The notes under the pieces are model-generated. The model had not been told where the DNA came from. It saw nothing but the letters and a program-made list of their open reading frames with translations, and made no database searches. Shown one piece after another: positions 8,755-15,910 of a stretch of DNA of 64,000 bases. Source of the DNA: an uncultured Bacilli bacterium (lineage in GTDB: Bacteria; Bacillota_I; Bacilli_A; RF39; UBA660); the NCBI GenBank assembly GCA_934098485.1, contig CAKOOH010000001.1, positions 124,001 through 188,000 of the forward strand, given 5' to 3'. The position numbers and the translations under genes are program-made. How positions within the stretch are numbered: the stretch's first letter is position 1; each line of letters opens with the position of its first letter.

Positions 8755-9153
8755 ATGAATATAATCCCAAGAAGTTTTTTCTTCGATGATGATGATTTAG
8801 ATAACTTTTTCTTAACAACTCCAAAAAGAAATGATATGAAATGTGATATTTATGAGGAAAATAATGAATATCATATTGATATTGATGTTCCTGGATTTGA
8901 TAAAAAAGATATTAATATCGAAGTAAAAGACGGTTATTTAACAGTTAGTGCTAAAAAGGAGCATGAAGACAAAGAAAAGAAAAAGAATTATATAAGAAGA
9001 GAAAGAAGTTATGGTGTTTATCAAAGATCTTTTGCTTTAGGAGATGTAGATGTTGATAAAATAGATGCTAAATTTAATCATGGTACTTTATCAATTGTTG
9101 TTCCTAAACAAGAGGCTGTTGAACATAAAAAAACTATTGAAATAAAAGGTTAA
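8755..9153 (+). CDS. Hsp20/alpha-crystallin small heat-shock protein
   Basis: The 132-residue protein has the alpha-crystallin domain from about residue 25 to 120. It includes YHIDIDVPGFDKKDINIEVK, LTVSAKKE and the closing HGTLSIVVPK that precedes the I-x-I-type tail (KKTIEIKG). It acts as an ATP-independent holdase for unfolding cytosolic proteins. ATG 8755 follows AAAGGAAGGA. The gene is monocistronic: its own CIRCE-controlled promoter lies upstream and a terminator follows directly. HrcA control of an hsp20 gene, rather than only of groESL or dnaK, is less common. Confidence 0.95.
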   Translation: MNIIPRSFFFDDDDLDNFFLTTPKRNDMKCDIYEENNEYHIDIDVPGFDKKDINIEVKDGYLTVSAKKEHEDKEKKKNYIRRERSYGVYQRSFALGDVDVDKIDAKFNHGTLSIVVPKQEAVEHKKTIEIKG

Positions 9154-9160
9154 TAAAAAG

Positions 9161-9188
9161 AATCTCTGTTTAAAAGCAGGGATTTTTT
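9161..9188 (+). terminator. hsp20 terminator
   Basis: AATCTCTG (9161-9168) pairs with CAGGGATT (9177-9184) with one G-U pair, followed by a T run to 9188. Confidence 0.85.
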
Positions 9189-9254
9189 ATTTGTAATGAT
9201 TTTAAATGTACTTGCAGCAGAGATTTAATTATGCTAGAATGAAATTGTCTTTTT

Positions 9255-9330
9255 GGCCCATTGGTGAAATGGTTAACACATAACCCTCTCAAGGTTACAT
9301 TCATGAGTTCGAACCTCATATGGGTCACCA
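9255..9330 (+). tRNA. tRNA-Glu (anticodon CUC)
   Basis: A full 76-base cloverleaf with encoded CCA. The acceptor arms GGCCCAT and ATGGGTC pair with one G-U. The D arm is GTG/CAC and the anticodon stem TAACC/GGTTA. The 7-base loop CTCTCAA gives anticodon CTC at 9288-9290, and the T arm is ATGAG/CTCAT around TTCGAAC. The overall sequence resembles Bacillus tRNA-Glu. A CUC isoacceptor reads only GAG, a minor codon in such an AT-rich genome. Confidence 0.95.
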
Positions 9331-9340
9331 ATTTGAAATT

Positions 9341-9368
9341 AATCCCTTTATTTTTGGGGATTTTTTTA
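9341..9368 (+). terminator. tRNA-Glu terminator
   Basis: AATCCC (9341-9346) pairs with GGGGATT (9356-9362), followed by seven T. Confidence 0.75.
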
Positions 9369-9472
9369 GTGTTCAAATTTTTAAACACACATTCAAACAC
9401 ATTTTTAACTTTTAAATTGTTATTTTTTAAAGAAATAAAACGAAATTAATGGTGCCTTCATATAATATAATA

Positions 9473-9558
9473 GCAGTTGTAAAATGTATCTGATATTTTT
9501 GAACTTAACAACTTATTTAACTTTTATTAATTTAATTATTATTTATTTATACAACTGC
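9473..9558 (+). promoter_or_regulatory. Structured 5' leader of the M23 hydrolase gene
   Basis: GCAGTTGTA (9473-9481) is exactly inverted as TACAACTGC (9550-9558). The first arm begins about seven bases after a TATAAT at 9461-9466, where transcription would start. The second arm ends just before the AAAGGAGG ribosome site. The 68 bases between are almost pure A/T. The stem would close the whole leader and sit beside the ribosome site. No known riboswitch was recognised. Between the tRNA-Glu terminator and 9460 nothing else is seen. Confidence 0.5.
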
Positions 9559-9579
9559 GTTAAAGGAGGAAAATTATAA

Positions 9580-10269
9580 ATGGAATATAGGGTAGTTAAT
9601 AGAAGTAGTGAAAGAATTACCCAAAAGTATAAACCACTTCAGCACCGAGGAGTTGATATTGGCTTTAGTAAAGATGAGGAAAACAATAAGGTATATGCTA
9701 ATAGTGTAGGCGTTGTTTATGAAGTAAAAGATGGATATGATAATAATACAAGATCTACGGGAGCCGCTACATGGGGAAATTATGTGCTAGTTAAACACCC
9801 TAATGGAATGTTTACAAGATATGCTCATTTGAAAGAGGGTGTGCCAGTTAAAGAGGGGGACCAAGTAAATGAAGAAACAGTAATTGGTATTATCGGAAAT
9901 ACAGGGCGTTCATATGGAAGACATTTACATTTTGAAGTTGCGACGGGATATAGTTCTAATAAAAGAATTAATCCAACAGAGTATTTGAATAAGCCAGTTT
10001 ATGTAGCGGGAATAAAAAAACATTATACAGGAATATATCCAAAACTGCGCTTAGGAGTATATGGCTGGAAACGAGGAGATAAAAACGCTAATGTAGGTTT
10101 AATTCAAGCATTTTTAAATTGGTGTTTGGACATAAATCTAGTGGTAGATAATTCTTTTGGCCCGGCTACAGAAAAAGCAGTGTTAGACTATCAAAAAAGA
10201 TATGGTTTAAAACAAGATAAAAAATTTGGACCTGCTTGTATAAAAATGGCTAAGGAAATATTGAAATAA
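9580..10269 (+). CDS. M23 (LytM-type) endopeptidase with C-terminal peptidoglycan-binding domain, no signal peptide
   Basis: Residues ~15-140 form a LytM domain with the zinc ligands in HRGVDIG and GRHLHFE and the YAHL motif. Residues ~155-225 are a PG_binding_1 helix bundle (GDKNANVGLIQAFL, DNSFGPATEKAVLDYQKRYG). It should cleave peptide cross-links in peptidoglycan. The protein starts MEYRVVNRSSER with no secretion signal, as in phage endolysins. ATG 9580 follows a strong AAAGGAGG. It is a single-gene unit with its own leader and terminator; a holin-like pair lies 38 kb away at 47.9 kb. Confidence 0.9.
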   Translation: MEYRVVNRSSERITQKYKPLQHRGVDIGFSKDEENNKVYANSVGVVYEVKDGYDNNTRSTGAATWGNYVLVKHPNGMFTRYAHLKEGVPVKEGDQVNEETVIGIIGNTGRSYGRHLHFEVATGYSSNKRINPTEYLNKPVYVAGIKKHYTGIYPKLRLGVYGWKRGDKNANVGLIQAFLNWCLDINLVVDNSFGPATEKAVLDYQKRYGLKQDKKFGPACIKMAKEILK

Positions 10270-10277
10270 CGAATTTT

Positions 10278-10308
10278 AACTAGAGGGTAATTTCTTCTAG
10301 TTTTTTTT
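10278..10308 (+). terminator. Terminator after the M23 gene
   Basis: AACTAGA (10278-10284) pairs with TCTAGTT (10296-10302), followed by a run of T. Confidence 0.8.
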
Positions 10309-10355
10309 AAATATCTCTTTATTTTGGTTTTAATTTTTGATAAATTAAAAGTTAC

Positions 10356-10384
10356 TTGCAAAGAATTTATAGTTATAATATAAT
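10356..10384 (+). promoter_or_regulatory. Sigma-A-type promoter
   Basis: TTGCAA (10356-10361), a 17-base spacer and TATAAT (10379-10384), 27 bases before the start of the next gene. Confidence 0.8.
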
Positions 10385-10411
10385 CATGTTAGCAGTTTGG
10401 AAGAGGACAAA

Positions 10412-11260
10412 ATGGAAGAGAAAATAAAAAGTTTACTTGTTTCTTTAGCGATAAAATTAAAAGAAAGTAAAGTAATTATTGACAAAATTAAAAACACTGA
10501 TGACGTGGAATCTTTAGCAAATATAGCAATATTATTTCTTAACAAGTCAGCAAATGGAAGATTTCTAAGTGATTTTATGCGTTTAAGGACGCTTTTTTGC
10601 ACATATTACGGTTATAATATTACATCTCAAAAGGCACAAATTGAAAATTATAAAAGATCATTATCTAAATTTTCAGGTTTGTATTTAGACGGTAATTTTA
10701 GTAACGATCATTTTGTTCCTTGGAAATTAAAAGTATTGATTCCTGAAAAAGATTTTAATACTATTGCTTATAATTTTTATACATCATCATCTGAAATAAT
10801 TCATGATTTTGATAGATTAGATAATAGTTTTAAATGTTACTTTTTTTCAGAGTATGGTGATGCGATTGTTTATAATGGTGTTTCAAAAGTTAGTATGGCA
10901 TTAATAACATATGTAAGAAGAAATAGTAATGGAAATCTAGTAATAAAAAAATACATAGTTAGAAATGGCAAATTAGATTATGAAGAAGTAGAAATATCTT
11001 CAGAACTAGAAAAACTATATTATACTAGTTTTGATAAAAAGGGTAATATGATTGAAACTTATGAAAAAATGTATGTTGATGCCTGTAATGAAGGCGGTAT
11101 TTATGCCTTTTTAGAGTTAATGAGTATTATAGATAAAGTAAATATGAAAAAAGTTGGTATGATTAGAAACATCCTTGATTATGAAAGTGGTAATAAAACG
11201 AAGGAGGTACAAAAAAATGGATTACAAAAAACTAGCGGAAATGCTTTATCCAGATGTTAG
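10412..11260 (+). CDS. Unknown protein overlapping gltX
   Basis: The 282-residue soluble protein was not recognised. It begins with an amphipathic helix (MEEKIKSLLVSLAIKLKESK) and continues with mixed segments such as FVPWKLKVLIPEKDFN and SMALITYVRRNSNGNLVIKK. There are no membrane segments or obvious catalytic motifs. ATG 10412 follows GGAAGAGG; a TTG at 10397 is in frame but embedded in that site. The last 14 codons lie out of frame inside gltX, whose ribosome site is within this gene, so the two are probably cotranscribed and coupled. Confidence 0.6.
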   Translation: MEEKIKSLLVSLAIKLKESKVIIDKIKNTDDVESLANIAILFLNKSANGRFLSDFMRLRTLFCTYYGYNITSQKAQIENYKRSLSKFSGLYLDGNFSNDHFVPWKLKVLIPEKDFNTIAYNFYTSSSEIIHDFDRLDNSFKCYFFSEYGDAIVYNGVSKVSMALITYVRRNSNGNLVIKKYIVRNGKLDYEEVEISSELEKLYYTSFDKKGNMIETYEKMYVDACNEGGIYAFLELMSIIDKVNMKKVGMIRNILDYESGNKTKEVQKNGLQKTSGNALSRC

Positions 11261-12857
11261 TTTAACAATAGAGGATTTAGAAAAAAGATATCCGAAAAGA
11301 AATTTAGATAAAAATGCTGAGGTTTGCCGTTTTGCTCCGAGTCCAACGGGAAGAATGCATATGGGAAACTTATTTGCGGCATTTATACCAGAAGTATTTG
11401 CTCACCAATCAAATGGGGTATTCATTTTAAGAATTGAGGATACCGATGCAAAAAGAGCTATAGATAATGGAGTTCAATTAATTCAAGATGATTTTAATGC
11501 TTATAATTATGTAGTAAATGAAGGCCCAAACATTGGCGGTGAATATGGACCATATATTCAAACGGAAAGAACAGAAATATATCATGCTGTAGCAAAGTAT
11601 TTAGTTTCAATTGGTAGAGCATATCCATGTTTTTGCTCTGAAGATGATTTAAATGCGATGAGAGAAAAACAAGAACATCGTAAGGAAAGAATAGGGTACT
11701 ATGGTTATTATGCTAAGTGTCGAAATTTAACCATAGAAGAAGTAAAAGCACATTTAGATAAAGGTGATAAATGGGTATTAAGGTTAAAATCAATGGGGGA
11801 TTTTAATAAAAAAATTATCTTTAAAGATTTAGTAAAAGGAACAATAGAACTTCCAGAAAATGATATTGACCAGGTGTTAATTAAATCAGATGGAATTCCT
11901 CCTTATGCTTTTGCTCATGTTTGTGATGATCATTTTATGAGAGTTACAACAATTACTAGAGATGATTCTTATATTTCATCAGTTCCATATCATCTTGAAT
12001 TATGGAATGCTTGTGGCTTTGAACTACCAAAATTTGCACATCTTTTGCCAATAAATAAAAAAGATGGGGATATTATTAGAAAGATTAGTAAAAGAAAAGA
12101 TCCTGAAGCGGCTGTATCTTTTTATCATGAAAAAGGTATCCCTGCTAGTGCAATAAAACTATATTTTGCCACGATATTAAATTCTAATTTTGAAGGATGG
12201 CTTTTACAAAATCCAGACAAATCATATCGTGATTTTACATTTGCATTTAATAAAATGAGTACGAGTGGTGGTCCAATATTCGATTTAGAAAAACTTTTAA
12301 ATATTTCTAAAAATTATTTAAGTAAATTAAGTGCGAAAGAGGTATTTGATGGATTAGATGCATGGAGTAAAGAATTTGATGAACCTTTTAATAAATTAAT
12401 AAATGAATATAAAGACTACACAATAAAAGTATTAAATATTGAAAGAGAACAAAAGAAGCCTCGTAAAGATTTTGCAGCATTTAATGAAATAAAAAATGGT
12501 ATATGGTATATGTATGATGAATTATTTGTTGATGCTAAGATAGATTTTGACGTTAATAATTTAGAAGAAATCAAAAAAGTTATTAACCTATATGTAAATA
12601 AATACTTTGACATAAATGATGATAAAGAGACATGGTTTAATAAAATTAAGGAATTATCTACTGAATGTGGATATACTACTGATATGAAAGCATATAAAGA
12701 AAATCCTGATAATTTTAAAGGCAGTGTCGCTGATGTTTCTAATATGATTAGAGTAAGTTTAACTTCAAAAACTACAACTCCAGATTTGTACGAGATTATA
12801 AATTTATTAGGAAAAGATAGAATAATTAATAGATTAAATAAAATTGTGAATATGTAA
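11217..12857 (+). CDS. gltX: Glutamyl-tRNA synthetase
   Basis: This class I synthetase charges tRNA-Glu. The HIGH-type motif is in FAPSPTGRMHMGN (residues ~35-50) and the KMSKS-type loop is IRKISKRKDPEA. CFCSEDDL and DDHFMRVTTITRDD are typical of the family. At 546 residues it is longer than the ~480-residue standard enzyme and matches the longer GltX form common in gut Firmicutes. ATG 11217 follows AAGGAGG; upstream in-frame starts would extend into the preceding gene and lack homology. A tRNA-Glu gene lies 2 kb upstream. Confidence 0.95.
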   Translation: MDYKKLAEMLYPDVSLTIEDLEKRYPKRNLDKNAEVCRFAPSPTGRMHMGNLFAAFIPEVFAHQSNGVFILRIEDTDAKRAIDNGVQLIQDDFNAYNYVVNEGPNIGGEYGPYIQTERTEIYHAVAKYLVSIGRAYPCFCSEDDLNAMREKQEHRKERIGYYGYYAKCRNLTIEEVKAHLDKGDKWVLRLKSMGDFNKKIIFKDLVKGTIELPENDIDQVLIKSDGIPPYAFAHVCDDHFMRVTTITRDDSYISSVPYHLELWNACGFELPKFAHLLPINKKDGDIIRKISKRKDPEAAVSFYHEKGIPASAIKLYFATILNSNFEGWLLQNPDKSYRDFTFAFNKMSTSGGPIFDLEKLLNISKNYLSKLSAKEVFDGLDAWSKEFDEPFNKLINEYKDYTIKVLNIEREQKKPRKDFAAFNEIKNGIWYMYDELFVDAKIDFDVNNLEEIKKVINLYVNKYFDINDDKETWFNKIKELSTECGYTTDMKAYKENPDNFKGSVADVSNMIRVSLTSKTTTPDLYEIINLLGKDRIINRLNKIVNM

Positions 12858-12864
12858 GTAAGTA

Positions 12865-12893
12865 TTCACTTTTATTTTGGTTTGTGTTATAGT
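12865..12893 (+). promoter_or_regulatory. Promoter of the sigma-factor gene
   Basis: TTCACT (12865-12870), a 17-base spacer and TATAGT (12888-12893), 30 bases before the ATG. Confidence 0.65.
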
Positions 12894-12922
12894 ACTTTTA
12901 ATTTCTTGGGGGGTATAATTAT

Positions 12923-13525
12923 ATGATAAGAGATTTAATCGAGCAAAGGTATGAAGATATAAATGCGAGAAATGAATTAGTTTTGCATTATAGTTATTTA
13001 GTTGATGCAATTATTTCTAAATATTTTAATTCACCTAATTTAGATACGGAAGAATTAAGAAGCGTTGGTATAGAAGCATTAATAAAGGCAATTGATTCCT
13101 ACGAAGGGGAATATCCTCATTATTATTTTATTAAACATTGTAATGATAATATTTTTTATGCTATAAGTCATGTATTATCATCACTTCGCTTTGAAAGTAA
13201 ACACTTTGTTGCTTGCTTTGAAGATACTAAGTTAGTAGAGTATGGTGAATATGAGGAAATATTAGATAGAATTGCTTTTTCAGAGTTATCAGTAAAATAT
13301 ATAGAAAAGCTGGATTCTTTTGATAAAAACATTTTGAAATTATATTTTGGGATTGGAACAAGAAAGTGTAATGATAGAGAAATTTCGGAAATTTATGGTG
13401 TTACTAGAAGTACAATTTCTAAAAGAAGATTGAAAATTATAAATGAATTAAATAGGAAGTTATATCAAGATAATGCTGCTTTAACAGAAAAAGCGCCAGA
13501 AGAGCAAAAAAATGTTGACTTTTAG
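12923..13525 (+). CDS. Sigma-70 family RNA polymerase sigma factor
   Basis: The 200-residue protein has sigma region 2 at residues ~5-85 (LVLHYSYLVDAIISKYF, DTEELRSVGIEALIKAI) and region 4 at ~135-185 (FDKNILKLYFGIGT and the helix-turn-helix ISEIYGVTRSTISKRRLKII). Region 3 is short and degenerate. It should direct RNA polymerase to a set of alternative promoters; the regulon cannot be read. The size suits a sporulation, stress or competence-type sigma. ATG 12923 follows a run of six G (TTGGGGGG). It has its own promoter and a terminator overlapping its 3' end. Confidence 0.88.
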   Translation: MIRDLIEQRYEDINARNELVLHYSYLVDAIISKYFNSPNLDTEELRSVGIEALIKAIDSYEGEYPHYYFIKHCNDNIFYAISHVLSSLRFESKHFVACFEDTKLVEYGEYEEILDRIAFSELSVKYIEKLDSFDKNILKLYFGIGTRKCNDREISEIYGVTRSTISKRRLKIINELNRKLYQDNAALTEKAPEEQKNVDF

Positions 13526-13536
13526 GGGCGTTTTTC
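13489..13536 (+). terminator. Probable terminator of the sigma-factor gene
   Basis: AAAAGCGCC (13489-13497) can pair with GGCGTTTTT (13527-13535) across a 29-base loop; the T run follows. The left arm is inside the coding sequence. Confidence 0.5.
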
Positions 13537-13569
13537 ATATAATTCATATTGGTACATTTTGATTTGTTG

Positions 13570-13604
13570 TTTTACTTAGAAAACTGGGAATTTAATAAGT
13601 AAAA
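13570..13604 (+). promoter_or_regulatory. Inverted repeat in the rplM leader
   Basis: TTTTACTT (13570-13577) is exactly inverted as AAGTAAAA (13597-13604), 22 bases before the rplM start, and is not followed by a T run. It may be an autoregulatory leader hairpin, since L13 leaders are known in Firmicutes. I cannot match it to the known L13 leader by eye. Confidence 0.35.
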
Positions 13605-13626
13605 TGATAATGAAAGGAAAATATTT

Positions 13627-14058
13627 ATGAAAACATTTATGCAAACAAAAGAAACTGTTGAACGTAAGTGGTATGTAATTGATGCAGAAAATAAACCTTT
13701 AGGTAGAGTTGCTACTAAAGCGGCTACTATTTTAAGAGGAAAGAATAAAGCAACTTTTACACCTCATATTGATTGTGGAGATTATGTAATTATCATTAAT
13801 GCTGATAAGGTTAAATTAACTGGTAATAAGATTAATGATAAAATGTATTATGATCATTCGGGATTCCCTGGTGGATTAAGAGAAAGAAACGCTAAAACTA
13901 TGATAGAAAGTTATCCAACTGAAATGGTAGAAAGAGCTGTTAAAGGTATGCTTCCAAAAGGACCTTTAGGTAGACAATGCTTTAGAAAGTTATTTGTTTA
14001 TGCTGGTAGTGAACATAACCATGCTGCTCAAAAACCTGAAGTGATAAGTGCTATTTAG
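13627..14058 (+). CDS. rplM: 50S ribosomal protein L13
   Basis: The 143-residue protein has the L13 sequence throughout: KWYVIDAENKPLGRVAT, HIDCGDYVIIINADKVKLTG, YYDHSGFPGG and GMLPKGPLGR. It binds 23S rRNA early in large-subunit assembly. ATG 13627 follows GAAAGGA. It is followed 8 bases later by rpsI, the conserved bacterial pair. In many Bacilli this pair follows ecfA-ecfA-ecfT-truA; here truA lies 15 kb downstream, so the operon has been split. Confidence 0.98.
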   Translation: MKTFMQTKETVERKWYVIDAENKPLGRVATKAATILRGKNKATFTPHIDCGDYVIIINADKVKLTGNKINDKMYYDHSGFPGGLRERNAKTMIESYPTEMVERAVKGMLPKGPLGRQCFRKLFVYAGSEHNHAAQKPEVISAI

Positions 14059-14066
14059 GAGGATTT

Positions 14067-14483
14067 ATGAAGAAAAATGAATTTACTGCTACAGGCAGAA
14101 GAAAACGTTCTGTTGCTCAAGTAAGATTAATGCCAGGAAAAGGTAATATTACTGTAAATGGCAAAGATATTAATGAATATTTAAATTCAGAAGATTTAGT
14201 AATGGACGTAAAACAACCTTTAGTATTAACAAAAAATGAAAATACATTTGATGTTATTGTTAAAGTAGTTGGTGGTGGATTTTCTGGACAAGCTGGCGCA
14301 ATTAGACTTGCAATAGCTAAAGCATTATCATTATATGATGCTGATGCTGATCAAACTAGAGATGATGCTTATCATAAAGTATTAAAAGATAATGGTTTCT
14401 TAACTCGTGACCCAAGAATTAAAGAACGTAAAAAATATGGACTTAAAAAAGCTCGTAGAGCACCACAATTTAGTAAACGTTAA
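14067..14483 (+). CDS. rpsI: 30S ribosomal protein S9
   Basis: The 138-residue protein begins with FTATGRRKRSVAQVRLMPG, contains VVGGGFSGQAGAIRLAIAKAL, and ends in the basic tail KKARRAPQFSKR that reaches the ribosomal P site. ATG 14067 follows AGGAGG overlapping the rplM stop region. It is the last gene of the rplM-rpsI unit; a strong terminator follows. Confidence 0.98.
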   Translation: MKKNEFTATGRRKRSVAQVRLMPGKGNITVNGKDINEYLNSEDLVMDVKQPLVLTKNENTFDVIVKVVGGGFSGQAGAIRLAIAKALSLYDADADQTRDDAYHKVLKDNGFLTRDPRIKERKKYGLKKARRAPQFSKR

Positions 14484-14501
14484 TATTTTTCAGGTGTTGC
14501 T

Positions 14502-14533
14502 AATCCTAGGAATGAAAGTTTCTGGGATTTTTT
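14502..14533 (+). terminator. rplM-rpsI terminator
   Basis: An 11-bp stem, AATCCTAGGAA (14502-14512) with TTTCTGGGATT (14519-14529) including two G-U pairs, a six-base loop and a T run. Confidence 0.88.
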
Positions 14534-14584
14534 CTTGCTTTAATAAAATAAATAATGTAATATATTTATGATTTGGAGGACTTT

Positions 14585-15910
14585 ATGAATGACATTTACA
14601 AATTTTTAAAATTGTTAGATATTTATGAAGATGATAAAGTTGTTTTAGCATGTTCTTATGGCCCGGACTCTATGGCACTTTTAGATATTTTAATAAAATT
14701 AAATTTTGATGTGATAGTAGCTCATGTTAATCATAAATTACGTAAGGAATCAGATAAAGAATGTGAAGATTTAGCGAAATATTGTAAAGAAAGAAATATT
14801 ATTTTTGAAACAACTACAATAGATGAATATCCCAAAGGAAATACAGAAGCATATGCTAGAACTTTTAGATATAATTACTTTAAGGAAATTATGGCAAGAT
14901 ATAATGCTAAATATTTATTTACAGCTCATCATGGTGATGATTTAATTGAAACCATATTAATGAGAATTTCGAGAGGTGCTTCTCTTTCTGGTTATGCAGG
15001 ATTTAGACTTATAACAGAACAAGGAAATTATAAAATTGCAAGACCTCTTATCTATTTAACAAAAGAAGAAATATTAAATTATAATAAAGAAAATAATATT
15101 CCTTATGCAATTGATGAAACTAATAATACAGATGATTATACAAGAAATAAGTATCGTCATAAAATTTTACCACTTTTAAAAGAAATAAATCCAAAAATTC
15201 ATAATAAATTCATAAAGTTTAGTAATAATATAACTGAGTGCTCAGATTATATAAACCGAACAGTTAATGAAGTGTTTAAAAATATCTATGTTAATAACCA
15301 TGTAGATTTAAACAATTTTTATTTGCTAGATAATTATATTCAAAAAAAATTACTAGAAAAAATATTACTTGGTATTTATAAAAATGAAATTAATAAAATC
15401 AGTGAAATTCATGTTAGTTTGATTTTAGATTTAATTTACAGCCCTAAAGTAAATAGTATTATTAATTTGCCTGGAAATATAAAGGTTGCTAAATTATATA
15501 ATATGCTTATTTTTGATTATAAGGAAAATATAAATGAGTATGACTATAAAATGGAAAATGAAACTATTATAAATGGGGGAATAATAAAATTTATAGATGA
15601 ATGTGATATTTTAAAAAGTAATTATGTTTTAAGATTAAACAAAAAGGATGTAAAATGGCCACTTCATGTTAGAAGCCGTAAAGTAGGTGATAAAATAGCA
15701 CTTAAAAATGGTACTAAAAAAGTAGGAGAGATATTAAGTGAGGCAAAAATAATGAAATCAGAAAGAGATATTTATCCAATTGTGTGCGATGATGCTGATA
15801 ATATTTTGTGGATACCGGGCGTAAAAAAAAGTAAATATGATAGAAATTATAATGATGATTATGATATAATAGTAAAGTACATTAAAAAAGGAGATCGAAA
15901 TGAAAAATAA
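14585..15910 (+). CDS. tilS: tRNA(Ile)-lysidine synthase
   Basis: The enzyme adds lysine to C34 of tRNA-Ile(CAU), letting it read AUA codons; that matters in an AT-rich genome. The PP-loop is CSYGPDSMALL rather than the usual SGGxDS, a variant I associate with mollicutes. HVNHKLRKESDKE and FTAHHGDDLIETILMR follow as in the family, and the C-terminal substrate domain is at ~350-440 (PLHVRSRKVGDKIALKNG). The length of 441 residues is normal. ATG 14585 follows TTTGGAGGA. The 3' end overlaps ftsH by 11 bases; the hpt gene often found between them in Bacilli is absent. Confidence 0.95.
   Translation: MNDIYKFLKLLDIYEDDKVVLACSYGPDSMALLDILIKLNFDVIVAHVNHKLRKESDKECEDLAKYCKERNIIFETTTIDEYPKGNTEAYARTFRYNYFKEIMARYNAKYLFTAHHGDDLIETILMRISRGASLSGYAGFRLITEQGNYKIARPLIYLTKEEILNYNKENNIPYAIDETNNTDDYTRNKYRHKILPLLKEINPKIHNKFIKFSNNITECSDYINRTVNEVFKNIYVNNHVDLNNFYLLDNYIQKKLLEKILLGIYKNEINKISEIHVSLILDLIYSPKVNSIINLPGNIKVAKLYNMLIFDYKENINEYDYKMENETIINGGIIKFIDECDILKSNYVLRLNKKDVKWPLHVRSRKVGDKIALKNGTKKVGEILSEAKIMKSERDIYPIVCDDADNILWIPGVKKSKYDRNYNDDYDIIVKYIKKGDRNEK

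Noticed and set aside
9170..9449. Overlapping frames on both strands across 9170-9449.
   Set aside because: They run through tRNA-Glu and two terminators and have no ribosome site or homology.
9255..9580. tRNA-Glu 3' end as a phage integration site next to the endolysin-like M23 gene.
   Set aside because: No integrase, no repeated copy of the tRNA end and no other phage genes are present between 9.3 and 13 kb.
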